DNA of 64,000 bases from Blasia pusilla (Eukaryota; Marchantiophyta; Marchantiopsida; Blasiales), in NCBI GenBank assembly GCA_050084515.1, contig CM114272.1, forward strand, positions 49,414,001-49,478,000. The letters are read 5' to 3'. How positions within the stretch are numbered: the first letter of the stretch is position 1; every line of letters begins with the position of its first letter. The notes under the pieces were generated by a model. It was not told the DNA's origin, ran no database searches, and saw only the letters and a list, made by a program, of their open reading frames with translations. The translations under genes were made by a program, and so were the position numbers. Below are positions 21,051-32,276 of the stretch, piece by piece.

Positions 21051-22371
21051 TTGCATCCAAAATCCTCTCCTCAAGAATCTCCTTTAAATTCGTGCTTGTC
21101 TCTATATCAGACTGCAACTTGTATGTAGGAGTCTTACCCTTGGTCTTCTAAGAAGACCTCAATTTTTTCTCCTTCATTCCACCTTCTTTCATTTGAGAAT
21201 CCATCATAGATTAAGATATAGAAGGCCCTTCTTCTCTTGATGGTTGCGCCTCTGGTTGCCCTTTCCTTCTTGCGGTCCTCGCTCTTCTTGCAGCTTCCTC
21301 AAGATCAACACCACCATTGCCGCATCTCCTCTTTCTCTCCACACTAGCATATTGCCAACTCATATGTTTCTCTTGTACTAGGTATGCTTTAACATACCCA
21401 ACTTCGACTAGATCATCCCATCCAATCAGATGACGGATAGTCTCTTCCCCTCGTATCATCACTTCTCGAGGAAATTATAATGATTCACTTTTAGCTACAA
21501 ATACAACATGCGCTTCTATTTTTATTGCAAAGGTATCAGAATCTAATGCCGTAGTGGCAACTTCTACTTGAATTCTCACTAAGCCATTCAATCCTCCTCT
21601 ACCAAAGTTGGTATTCAACGACATACCACTCTACATTGAATGAATCTTTCCATCTTTGAAGTTTACTATTCCATTCCTAAGAGCTTCTGAAAACTCCTCA
21701 TATTCTCGACGTTGATGCTCAACACTATCACACCATATACATCTTCTCACAAAGTTCCTATTTTGCAAAGCAGCACCAACACTAGGATTCCTATCTAGCT
21801 CAAGCTAAGCCATTTCTACTCTCAATTCTCTCAAACCTTTCACCAACTCATCTATAGTAGAATCTTCAACTTTTGTTGGAACGAGCTTAAGCAATGGATT
21901 TGAAATTGATACCTCTGACTTGAATAGTGGGGTTCTACCTGATAGCAACAACTTCTTCCACTTTCTTCCAATTAGTGCTTACACCTCCTTCTTCGGTCTT
22001 GTCCGTCAACATTATGAAAAGCTTGTCCTCCAAATTTTTTCAGCCGCCTCAAGGAATAACTCAATTTTCCTCAAGTCTCGAACTGCTCTTTCAGAAGAAG
22101 AAAGCTGAAAAAATTGCTTCTCAAAATCACACAAAAATTCATTTGGAGTCATTCCCTTTCCTGGACGTTGCTATATCCATTCTAGAAAATTCCTCTTAGT
22201 AACGTGATCCACATCATCATTGAAGAATTCTCCTTTCAGCAACTGCTCATACTCCTCCCACGAGGTTGGATTTTCCGCTCTGAACTTCTTTACTTGACTA
22301 CATATCTCTGGTATTACAGCTAACTCAAAACTTAACACCATATCATCTTTGGGTACACGGTTTACCTCCAT
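21051..22371 (-). pseudogene. Ty3-B gag
   Basis: Capsid-like gag remnant. It opens at 22371 with MEVNRVPKDDMVLSFELAV, continues through ENPTSWEEYEQLLKGEFF and, after a stop, NEFLCDFEKQFFQ. A zinc-knuckle-like CIWCDSVEHQRREY follows near 21730, incomplete as a CCHC box because the last Cys position is Tyr. Then VMIRGEETIRHLIGWDDLVEVG and a basic stretch (21462-21211). About seven stops and shifts break it. It leads into the protease linker on the far side of the copia insertion. Confidence 0.6.
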
Positions 22372-22565
22372 CTCACAGACGTACTCTCAAACATATGGTG
22401 ATCTTCCTCCCATCAAATCTCCCCAACTTCTTTATAATCGCTTGGAGAGCCCTTGTTGATCTTTGCTCTCCTATGTGAACTCCTCCTTGCTCGCTCAAAA
22501 ATGTTGTTGAAGTTCAGAGAAGATTCTCAACTCCCTTAGTTCCCATTGATGAAGTACTACCAAAA

Positions 22566-22625
22566 TTAGTCATCTTGATAACACTCCAACTTGCAAACAA
22601 GTTGGAGTGTTATCAAGATGACTAA
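22566..22625. repeat. Perfect 28-bp-arm hairpin at the Ty3-B LTR/gag boundary
   Basis: Left arm 22566-22593 and right arm 22598-22625 are exact reverse complements, with loop CAAA. It lies on the gag side of the Ty3-B LTR, where a primer-binding site would be expected; none is recognisable. Confidence 0.95.
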
Positions 22626-22629
22626 CATT

Positions 22630-23465
22630 CCAACTTGGTCAAGAAGTTGAGCACTTTACTACTCCATCAAGAATGAGAAAGCTTCAAAAGTGTGTACAAA
22701 CACGAGAGGGTACTACTCTCTTGCTCGGACCATTCCTACACCATAAGGACTTTGTGAGAGAATGATGATGATAGCTACTTTCATGCTTCTTAAATATTCT
22801 CCGAAGTAGGAGTAGCTCTAAGGATTCTAAGCGTTCTTGAGGAATCGGGTGTCTCTTCAACAATTGTAACTACCTAGATCTATGGTGCTCTTTTCTTTTC
22901 CTATGATCCCTATGAATCCATTGAGCATTACTGTATTAACTTCCTATCTGATACAAAAAGTCACGCCTCTTCCTAGTCTAACTGTTATATCAGTATGCCG
23001 CTTGAAATCACTTCAAGTCTTAGCTTCGCTTCGCTGCGAAGTTTGGGCCTCTTTTGCTTCACTTGAGGACGAAGCTCTTTCTCATGATCTGAAGATAAAG
23101 CACTCCATTCTTCACTCTGGTTTCAAGTGCTTCGTATTTTGATGAAGAGCAAAGTACTTCTTCCTCTTCGTCTTCATGCTTCGTTCAAGAGCGAAGCAAT
23201 TCATGAACAAATTATGAATAGGGCTTCGTTGACTTTTCCAAGCTTCGCTCTGAGTCCTTAGACCTCGTTACTGCATTTCCCTCTCCTCAAAGGTAAATCC
23301 TTGATCTTCCACCTCTCTGCCTTGTCATAGGACCTTCGTGATCTCTTTCAATATTACTCATTCTTCTACTACACAACCATAATATCCAAAATCATCATGT
23401 ATATACAAATTTTCTTCGAATAAAAAGCTCTAAATCTTCAAAAGTACAAATTTGCGGGTATCACA
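22630..23465 (-). repeat. Ty3-B LTR
   Basis: Begins TGTGATACCC at 23465, preceded on minus by a purine tract (GAGGGAGGGGATA). It contains many GAAGC/ACGAAG motifs in the U3-like half and a TATA-like TATTTAAGAAGC near 22800-22789, then a conserved TGATGGAGTAGTAAAG near 22660. The end is not defined. About 800 bp of related sequence occurs in the opposite orientation at 29534-30330. Confidence 0.7.
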
Positions 23466-23479
23466 TATCCCCTCCCTCA

Positions 23480-24436
23480 TATATGAGCCGCCCCGACGAA
23501 CACTTCATGATGCACCTTCTAAATCCATAAAGGTATCGTCTAAGCTATCGAACTCAGTTGTAGTTGGAAAACAACCATGAATAGTGGAAGGTTTGTTGAC
23601 AATATAAGGGTGTGATTTCGCATCTTCTCTCGCCATTTGATGACAACTAACGAAATTCCAAGCACTTCGTTATGGACTAATACATTTGATGGAGTAAACA
23701 AAGGAAGTTGTTCAAGATTGATCGTGAGGTTGGGTACGACTTCCGGAAGAGACTTCTTATAATTGTCGAACTGACATTTCCAATGTTTGTTGACATAATC
23801 AATCTTCTTGCTCATCTTTTGTTTGAAGCTCTTGCGTGCTTCCTCGATTAACTCCTTGACATCTTCAGGATCTAATTGCACTTCGTTGAGCAGCTTCTGC
23901 TCCGCCTCCAAGACTGCGATCCTACCAATGGTTTTGACCATTGTGCCACTAAGTCCTTGTTAGTTTCTTGTTGTTCTTGAAGTAACTTCAAAGCTTGAGC
24001 GTTCTATGTTGCTACTTTCTTCAACTCATGGCGGATAAGATGCACTTGTTGTCGGTATTGTTGAATCAACTGCAAAGCTTCCTTGACTTGCGAAGCCAAC
24101 TGATCAGCCCCACACTCCATGTTGATCGCCAAGCTTTCCCACTAGCGTACATTCCGCGATTCATAGTGAGCCTGGACTAAGTCGCTTTGAACTTTATGAA
24201 GTGTCATTTTAGTATCTTCAACTTTTTGATTCCGAAGCTGAAGGTTTGTCTCTGCCACTCTGCGATATGCTTCGTCCTCTAATGAAGCTTGTGCCCTACA
24301 GTTGATGTCATCGAGCGCTTGTAAATACTGGTCCATCTTTGTTGTGTCATCAAGGTGTAGTACTTGCTGTAATTGGTTCATTACAAAAACTTTTAGATTC
24401 AGAAACCACACCATGTGGTTTGTGGTATGTGTCATG
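23480..24436 (-). pseudogene. Ty3-B-type 3' ORF end, coiled-coil rich
   Basis: Frame pieces 24435-24142 and 23941-23540 encode Gln/Glu/Lys-rich, probably helical protein (MDQYLQALDDINC, ELIEEARKSFKQKMSKK). In a shifted frame the end reads DSLDDTFMDLEGAS, a stop, then SVRRGGSYMREGI, running straight into the polypurine tract and LTR. It therefore looks like the C-terminus of an element polyprotein. No catalytic domain is visible. Confidence 0.55.
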
Positions 24437-24525
24437 CGACAAAGAGTAGGGATCTCTTCGCTAGTGCGAGGCGTCTCCTCGGATTCTTCCTACGGTGCTG
24501 GCTCTGTTTTGGAAGCGGTCTCGAA

Positions 24526-25284
24526 TGTTGTGCGTATACACATGGCTACACAACATACATCGTTGTCATAAAACACGCACAATCCCATGCTAACTCATGG
24601 CATCCATACACAAAGGCGAGAATTACCAAAATATCTCCAATAAAGTAAGATCCAATCTCTGCCTACACCATCTCACACCATAGCTTTCAAAAGTGTGCAC
24701 TCTCTCTCATGTCAAACCAAACCCATTCTCCTAATGAGAGGCTTGGGTTACACTCATAAGGCAAGGGACCATAGCTCCACAGCCTCATGCCAGGAGGTTC
24801 AACAAAAAGAGAATGAGCTTTCAAGTTCTCTCTCCTTGAGGTATACCCCTCCCCTCTCCCAAGCTCTCTCCATGGTAACCTATTCTCCCAAGTCACCTCC
24901 TTGGCTCTTGACCTGATGTAGGAGGTCAAGAGCCACTTACCAAAAATATAAAGTCGATCATATACTCAAAATGATACTTACCTAAAATAGTAAGTTTCTC
25001 AATATGGCTCCAAATGAGCCGAAACGAAAGGAAAACCTGCTCTCTCAGGTTTCCCTGGGCCTCAACAGGTCATCCTTAACCTCTTGGGCCTCTCCTCCAC
25101 TACTCGTGCAGATGCTCTGTTAGATCCCAGCGATCTATCCTAACAATCGTGACAACTGCCGTGCGTATACACATCGCTTCACAACATACATCGTTGTCAT
25201 CGAACACACACACAAACACACACGATCCCATGCTAACTCATGGCATCCATACACAGAGGCGAGAAGTACCAAAATATCTCCAAT
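24526..25284 (-). repeat. Ty3-A copy 2 3' terminus: B1-A2-B2
   Basis: B1 (25284-25157) starts ATTGGAGATATTTTGG and ends GCACGGCA. Two bases later A2 starts TGTCACG at 25154 and runs to about 24642. B2 (24641-24526) starts again ATTGGAGATATTTTGG and ends GCACAACA. The order is the same as at 53573-54330. Confidence 0.85.
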
Positions 25285-25469
25285 CGCCCCCCCAGCTAGT
25301 GGTTAGGTCCCTCTAATTCCATATAGCCACCTATCGATACCTACCACGACATACATCTCTAGGACACTAAGAGCAGAAAGGTCCGGTGCTCATGTGCCCC
25401 ATCGTTAGTCACCTTCCTCTCATCCATATCACAGAAAAGGTTGAAATCGAAACCTACCTAGTATCTCCT

Positions 25470-26856
25470 CTATGTACATCTGGGACACATCCATCGTCCC
25501 CGAGGAACCTTAGTGAGAGGTGCCGTGAGACATGCCATATGCCAACCTCTCGAACATCCATCACAGACTAGCATCATGGCTCCACCACGAGCGGAACCAC
25601 ACAACATACAACACAAGCTTGCGAGAACTACTGCTGAGCTCAGATCTACTGTACCTTCAATGTTAGGAAGGTGACATGGTGCACAAATACGCATATGATC
25701 CTTCCATACCATACCATCGCGTCCCTCCAGCAAGAGAACACTAGATGGCAAAACGTCACGCACTCTCAGGATAGTGTGCCCTCCAATCACATCCATAATC
25801 TGCTTGATGAAACCTCCGGATAGTTGGTCGATAACCACCACCTCGAATAGTCGCATACCTCAACGTATTTCGATGTTGCGCAATCGCCAAGTTCTCGAAC
25901 GCCATGGGCATCACTCTCCGAAACAACTCAGCCCTCTGAGAACATGCTCGCATCCATACATATGGGTCATCAAGGTCTAGCACCTCACCAACATCTCGAA
26001 GAATGGCTACAGGTTAATCTAGCTCTCGGCCATAAAGTAGCAAGTACGGTGAAAAAGATTATAAGGATGCCTGCTTGCTGAATCTATATCCCATCGCCAA
26101 CCATGGCAACTGGAGGTCCCAATCTCCTAGATGACCTCTCTACAAGTTGTACTTGTGTAAACCCCTCTTCACCGTCTGCACAACTCTCTTAGCTAATCCA
26201 CCCGCCTCGAGATAATCTCGCGAAGTCGGGCGGTGGTTGATCAGCGCCTGATCACACAAGGCCTCGAACTCACTGCGAAACTCGGTACCCTGCTCTGTCA
26301 GCACATCAGTCGGTGTGCCATAATGACTCGACACTCTGTCAAGGAAGGCAGAAGCTACTCCCTCACTCGCTTTGTCACGCAATGCAACCAACTCGATCCA
26401 CTTCGAGAACTGCTCGACCATCACCAACACATCACGACTGTAACGCTCCGTAAAAGGCAAAGGTCTTGCAAAATCCAAACTCAATCTATACCCTAAGCCC
26501 ATGATAGGTAATGGATGCAACTGTGGAGTCGGAGCATTGAACGATGCTCGGACCCGATCACACACCATGCACCTGGCAACAAACTGCTGAACGTCAGTCT
26601 GCATGCCTCGCCACCAATACTAAATCTGGAGCAAGCTGTATTTCCGCTTCACCCTAAAGTAACCCAACTCCTCGTGGGCATGTTGCACTAGTCGTGCTCT
26701 CTGCAAAGGATGCGGCACTACGCGTACTCTACCATCCTCCCACACCCTCAAAACATGTGTCCCCTCCCAACAAAACTGTCTGGCCCGCCGTAGGATCCGA
26801 TCCCTCTCTCTAGCACCCACGGTGCTCGCAACATTGCTTGTACAAAGGTACTCCAA
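25470..26856 (-). pseudogene. Ty3-A copy 2 integrase with C-terminal PHD finger
   Basis: Integrase: zinc-binding part near 26700-26560 (HAHEELGYF ... RCMVCDRV); core 26604-26140 with SLDFARPL (first Asp), VLTEQGTEF (second Asp changed to Glu) and GLAKRVVQTVKRG (catalytic Glu changed to Lys). The tail 25856-25470 has LLLEGRDGMVWKDH, CAPCHLPN, then the best-preserved PHD finger of the window: CMLC, VCDGC, WHMAC and WMCPRC, a C4HC3 pattern. PHD fingers usually bind histone H3 tails, so here it could steer integration; that role is inference. Two catalytic acids are lost, so this copy is inactive. Confidence 0.85.
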
Positions 26857-27099
26857 GACTACTCAATCATCATGAATATCTAGGCCATTTGTCATCTCCT
26901 CACTAGTCTCAGGATCCAAGGACTCTCCACTAGACCTCGCCATTGAAGTCTCCATACTTTGGCTCTCCATAGCCAACATGCCTAAATAGGATGACGCGTG
27001 CCATCCTGGCATTGAATCCTCATCACTCTCTCCATGCCATCGAGCTCCCATCTCCCTGACTCAGACATGCGTTACGACTCAACCCATCTGCATCTTGGT

Positions 27100-28229
27100 T
27101 GAGCATCCCAGATCTATGTACCACCTGAAAATCATACTACTGCAACAACAGAGCCCATCTTGCAAGCTTCCCTGCAAGCTAGTCGGACTCCATCAACCAC
27201 TTAAGTGGTTGATGATCAGTGATGATGGTAAAGGGGTTGTCGAATAGGTAACACCTGATTTGCCAAACAGCCCCCACTGTAGCCAAGCACTCACCCTCAT
27301 ACGAGCTGTACTTTGCCTCTACACCATTGTTCGAGCGGCTAGCGTAAGCCACCACGAACTCTCTACCCTCATCATCATATTGGGTGAGCATCGCTCCAAG
27401 CCACAACATGCTCCAATCTGTGTGCAATTGGAAAGGACGCCCCCTGATCGGTCTCTTCAAGATGGGCGCGGACGTCAACTTGTCCTTGAGCAATTGGATT
27501 GGTTGCTCTTGCTCATCCCCCTAGTGCCACTCGTGATCCACCTTGGTCAGCAAGGTTAGCGGCTTTGCAATTGAACAAAATCCCTTGACGTACCGCCTAT
27601 AGAAGTTCGCCAATCCCATGAATGCACGAACACGGTTCACATCTGTAGGGCATGGAATGCGTGAGATAGCCTCTACCTTTGTTTGCTGAACACCAAGGCC
27701 CCTTGGGTATATCGTATGACCCAAGTACTCAATATGGTCGTCGAAGAACTTGCACTTGCCTGGATGTAGCTTCAGCCCATGTAATTGCAATCGTCGAAAT
27801 AACTCCTCTAGATGTCGCTCATGCTCCTCAACCGTGGCGCTAAAGACTACGATGTCATCAATATAACACCTAGCAAAATCCAGACCAGCCAAGATCCTAT
27901 CCATGACCCTTTGAAACTCAGCCGGGCGTTCTTTAACCCAAATGGTAAGAACTACCACTGGTACAAACAATCCTTCCCGTGAGGATCGATGCACCAAAAT
28001 GCTGTCTTCTGCTTGTCCTCCAATCCGATAGGCAGTTGATGGTATCTGGCTCGCAAATCCAATGAACTAAAAACCTTTGCATGACCAATCGCATCAAAGA
28101 TCTCCTCAAGGGTGGGCATGGCATACCTATTGGACTTCGATTACCGATTGATAGGTCACTAATCCCCACACATCCGCCTATCCGTCCAGTCGCCATGCAC
28201 ATCCTTCTTGGCAAGCATGACAGTGGAAG
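27100..28229 (-). pseudogene. Ty3-A copy 2 reverse transcriptase-RNase H
   Basis: RT palm in 27997-27521 with RCYIDDIVVFSATVEEHERH, then HTIYPRGLGVQQTKVEAI and the thumb block VRAFMGLANFYRRYVKGF. RNase H lies at 27493-27179 (FQLHTDWSMLWLGAML ... FTIITDHQPLKWLMES). The early fingers (28214-28000) are frameshifted and the copy stops at 28229, just before the TVMxAKKDVHG segment, where Ty3-C begins. YIDD is intact but the first Asp motif is broken. Confidence 0.85.
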
Positions 28230-28292
28230 TACTTAAGGAATCAGTACTTTAGGAATGATGTCAATGCTAATAGCTGGTGGCGTGCTCACGAT

Positions 28293-29204
28293 TTGCCGAG
28301 GAGCATTGTTTCAGATCGGGATCCAAAGTTAACCAGTGCTTTCTGGAAGCACTTGTTCAGGAGGTTTAAGACCAAGCTGAGTTTCACTACGGCTTTCCAC
28401 CCACAGACGGATGGACAGACTGAAAAGGTAAACTCAATCGTGAATCAATACTTAAGGAATTATGTCAGTGTTGATCAACGAGATTGGGTCAAGTGGCTGA
28501 GCATGGCGGAGTATTGCTACAACTCGACCAAGCATTCTGCAACTGGAGAATCTCCGTTTCTCTTGGAAAATAGACGAGAGCCATAAGGGCCTCTTGACCT
28601 AGCCCTTTCGAAGGGTACTACATTGGCACGAACACAAAAAGCGACGGCAAAAGTTTTGTTGGTAGAAATGCGAGAATGGGAAGAGCGAGCAAGGCAAAGT
28701 CTTGCAAAGGCTCAAATGAGATACGTTAAGCATGCTAACAAGAGTCGGCGCCAAGTACGATTCCAAGTTGGAGAGCAAGTGTGGTTGAGTGTGAAGAATC
28801 TCACTCTTCCGAAAGAGTTGTCTGCGAAGCTGTGTGCCAAGTATGCTGGAACGTAAGTGATTGTGGAAAACCCGTTTGAGGATGTGTATACTTTGGGGCT
28901 ACCGATCGAGTTCAAGATTCACCCGACCTTTCATGTGTCATTGTTGAAGAAATATCTTCAAGATAATGGACGTTTTGAGCGGAGACAGGTGGTGAGACCG
29001 CATCCGGTGATCATAAACGAAGAGTCGGAGTTTGAGGTGGAGAGCATCTTACGTTCGAGGCGTCGGGCCAACAAGTATGAATACTTGGTTAAATGGAAGG
29101 GCTACCATGTGAAGGAGGCGACTTGGATTGCGGAGGCGGATTTGGAACACGCGCAAGAGTTGTTGCGAGACTTCAAGCGAACGCGAGCAAAGCACATACG
29201 TTAG
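28293..29204 (+). pseudogene. Ty3-C integrase C-terminal half with chromodomain
   Basis: One frame with two TAA stops (28584-28586 and 28854-28856). It begins at the second catalytic Asp (SIVSDRDPKLTSAFWK), passes the catalytic Glu in QTDGQTEKVNSIVNQYLRNY, then the GPF-like C-terminal domain (VGEQVWLSVKNL, FHVSLLKKY) and a chromodomain at about 29030-29160 (ESILRSRRRANKYEYLVKWK, then WIAEADL). This is the chromovirus arrangement, in which the chromodomain directs integration to marked chromatin. The N-terminal zinc domain and first Asp are missing at the junction with Ty3-A. Confidence 0.9.
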
Positions 29205-29533
29205 TACGAGGAGAAGCTAGAGACATGACTTGTACCCATTGGAATCTTGGGCCGAAGGCCCTTGTAACTAGAATATGCTAGTGTTGCAATAAAGGAGTGT
29301 TTGGATTTGGAGATTCGATGCCAGAGTTGATTGCAATTTGTATGTGGTAGTGCATGGCTATGAGTCGTTCATCATAGGCTTAGAGGACAGACAAGGAGTA
29401 TTTGAGGTGAGATCTCGTATGTGGATAAGCACCTAGAACAGGACCTTGTGTTAGATTACACTCGGGTTCGCCCTAGCGTCGGCAGGGCAGATGAATCTAT
29501 CTTGGGGCTTGGGGTGATCTTACTTGTAGCTAC

Positions 29534-30330
29534 TGTGATACCCACAATTTTGTAATCTTGAAGAATATATCTTTTTATTCAACGAAGACTCTTGTATATT
29601 ATGATTTTGATTTTGATTATTTATTATTATGAAGAAGAATGAGTGAATCACGAAGCTCCTAGGACAAGGCAGAGAGATGGAAGATCAAGGATTTGCCTTA
29701 GAGGAGAGGAAAACACAATAACGAAGCTTAACAAAGCTCAACGAAGATGTACGAAGCTTTGTCTTTGAAGTGCTTTGCTACATAATGAAGCATCACAAAG
29801 AAAAGAAGAAAGAAGTACTTTGCTCTTGCACAAAGCACGAAGCACCAGAAATAAGAACAAAGCATGAAGTACTTCGTCCTCAAACCAAGAGGAAGAGCTT
29901 CGTCCTCAAGGGAAGAAGAAGAAGTCCAAACTTCGCAGCGAAGCGAAGCTAAGAAGGACAGTGATTTCAAGCGACACATAGTTAGAACAGTTAGACTAGG
30001 AAAGGGCGCAACCCTTTGTATCAAATTGGTAGTTAGGACAGTTTTGTACTGCGGATTTCCAGGGATCATAGGAAAAGCTAAGAGAACCATAGATATAGGT
30101 AGTTAGAAATAGTGAAGAGACACTAGCTTCATGAAGAACGTTTCGAATCTTAGGATCACTTCCATTCCAGCGAATATTTAAGAAGCAAGGCAGAAACCAT
30201 AATCATCATTCTCTTACAAAGTCCTTATGTTCTAGGAATGGTCCAAGCAAGAGAGAAGTACCCTCTCGAGCTTGTATACACTTTGAAGCTTTCTTGTTCT
30301 TGATGGAGTAGTAAAGCAATCATTCATTCA
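29534..30330 (+). repeat. Ty3-B-type LTR inside Ty3-C 3' region
   Basis: Begins TGTGATACCC and follows the LTR at 23465-22630 base for base over long stretches in inverted orientation: GAAGC-rich U3, AGTTAGACTAGGAA, GGGATCATAGGAAAAG, a TATA-like ATATTTAAGAAGC (30174-30186), TTGATGGAGTAGTAAAG. Its 3' limit and any target duplication are not clear, so it may be a solo LTR or a truncated piece. Confidence 0.7.
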
Positions 30331-31131
30331 TTCAGATATGCGATGCTTATGTCTGAGTATTCTTTTTGGGTCTGCAGAGTGAAGAGTGAATCACATGAAC
30401 CTTTCTCATCAGTGAAATAATCAACATGAGTTGTAGGAAATGTGTTTGATAGAGAGTAACGTGCCGAGACGGATCTAGTTCCGAAAGAAGGAGAAGCCAA
30501 CTTTTGTGTTGAGATCTCTGTGAGGTTTCTTGATGTCGAGAGGAAAATCTACCTAAACATGCTGTCAATTCCACTAGAGAGAATCGAGAAAAGATCCTTT
30601 GGTACTAAGAAAGATCAGGAGATATTGATAAGACATTGAATATAACTCACACACCTTTAAATACAACTATTACAACAGAATTGTAATTCCGAACTCTCTT
30701 TTCATCAAACAATTATCCTCTTGGGGATCGAACTTATTAAAACGACTGTAAAATAGAAACACTTGTACATTACATCTACATAAGTAAACTTAGTGATGAC
30801 CCTAAACTTAGTCGAATAGGAGAGCGACCCAATAGTAGTACGATTTGTAGACCAGTTAAACAGGTGTGATGTTTACAGGAATGAGCCAGAAGAGTCTAAG
30901 GTTGCACACTTAGTTAGCTTATTTGATAGGTTAGTTCTTTGGAACGAGTCCATGCTTATCAAAGAGGAGAGGCTAATAATTGTAAGTGGTGCAAAGCGAC
31001 AACTGTAGACTTAGAGGAATTGAGGGTTAGCCACCAGAACGCAATTCAATGTCAAGGGGTAGGCTGCCCAGGAGACTTGACATAACAAAGGTTTGCGTCG
31101 ATGAGGGCATCAACCTCTAAAGAGGGGTGAG

Positions 31132-32133
31132 TGTCGCGACCCTCATGACCAAACGAGTACCAAGCGGAACATTGGAACATTAGCGGGCTCACGCTAAGAT
31201 GATTTGCGCGTTGGAGTAGTCTCGAAGAAGAGACAACAGATGAGACGCAAGCGAGGCTTCGCGTTTCAGATGTTGTGGTCGCGACCGAGAAACCAAGACC
31301 AAATGCGGAATAAGACTTGAAAGTAGTCGAGTCTAGAAAGTGGGTTGCCAAAGGAAGGAATCCGGATTTGGAACGCCACTAGCGTTTGAGAGTTTCCAAC
31401 TATATTTATAACCATAACTTCAAGCGCCAAGATGCGTTTGGATTAAACAAGGGTGCATTGGAAGGCTTATGCAAATCCAGTTCAAACGCACTAAAGATCT
31501 CTGCAAATGCATAAGCAGTGGCTGAGAAACAACCTAGAAACGAATATAAGTAGAATCGGGTTGAGGGCCACAATGAAGGGTTCGACCATGTTTTTCCAAA
31601 GGAGGGGGTTATTGGAGAACCCCAGAAGAACTAGTAAGGGAGAAAGTCTCTCAGAGTGCATGGAACTCGAACCCCACTTTGGGCGCCACGGGGCGGCTCA
31701 AGGGCATGGAACGGATCGAGAGTTTGGGGTTGGGTTGGAAAACCTCAACCAAGTCTACGGAGGCGATTTTAGACATCCCTCTTGGATTTCACCCCGTGAC
31801 TCAATAACTTGGGTCTTGGTTTGGAACTCGCAGGAGGTCCGTTGAACAATTGGGATCTCTGGGCGCGCAAGTGCCGTTTTAGGTTCCTGGACTAATGAGG
31901 AAGTCTGTTCCAAGTCTTGAAGGACTTGCCATGTTTTGGAAACTAGGAATTAAGGAAGGTTGAGCTTGATGAGATGCCGAGTTGAGAACTCGGTGGGTTG
32001 GAACGCTGGTTGGCCCAGATCCGACTAACGAGAGTGCGTGTTTGGGTGTAGTTCGGCCATGAGATCGTGTCCTACTGAACGTACGCTTCCGCAACACTAA
32101 AGATTGACGTTCAAGGAGAGTAGAGGCGTGACA
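31132..32133 (+). repeat. Ty3-C LTR
   Basis: A 1002-bp block starting TGTCGCGACC after a purine tract and ending GCGTGACA two bases before a primer binding site. The ends TGTC/GACA are inverted. Only one copy is present in the window. Confidence 0.75.
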
Positions 32134-32135
32134 AG

Positions 32136-32147
32136 TGGTATCAAAGC
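32136..32147 (+). promoter_or_regulatory. Primer binding site, initiator methionine tRNA type
   Basis: TGGTATCAAAGC, one base from TGGTATCAGAGC, the usual plant retrotransposon site for the 3' end of initiator tRNA-Met. It stands two bases after the LTR and about 130 bases before gag. Confidence 0.8.
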
Positions 32148-32276
32148 TAATCCTTGGTGAGTGAGAACTTGGGGTCGTGGGATCAACCGGACGCTTGGGA
32201 AAACTCAAGGTAGTGGCTAGACTCAGACGCTCGAGGAGGGACGCAAGAAACAAGGAGGAGATCTGAGTGAGTTGGC

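Larger units (their letters stand above)
18740..24436 (-). mobile_element. Ty3-B element, interrupted by a copia element
   Basis: A second Ty3 family on minus. From high to low: a 3' pol-like coiled-coil ORF end (24436-23480), polypurine tract GAGGGAGGGGATA, an LTR starting TGTGATACCC at 23465, gag (22371-21051) and protease (19473-18760), then truncation near 18740. A copia insertion at 19479-21045 divides gag-linker from protease. An element end directly followed by one LTR and then gag suggests either two head-to-tail copies sharing an LTR or an unusual gene order. RT and integrase are absent here. Confidence 0.7.

Noticed and set aside
29534-32133. One 2.6 kb Ty3-C LTR starting at TGTGATACCC
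   Set aside because: The first 800 bp match the Ty3-B LTR, and a purine tract plus TGTCGCG start at 31132 fits the Ty3-C LTR better.
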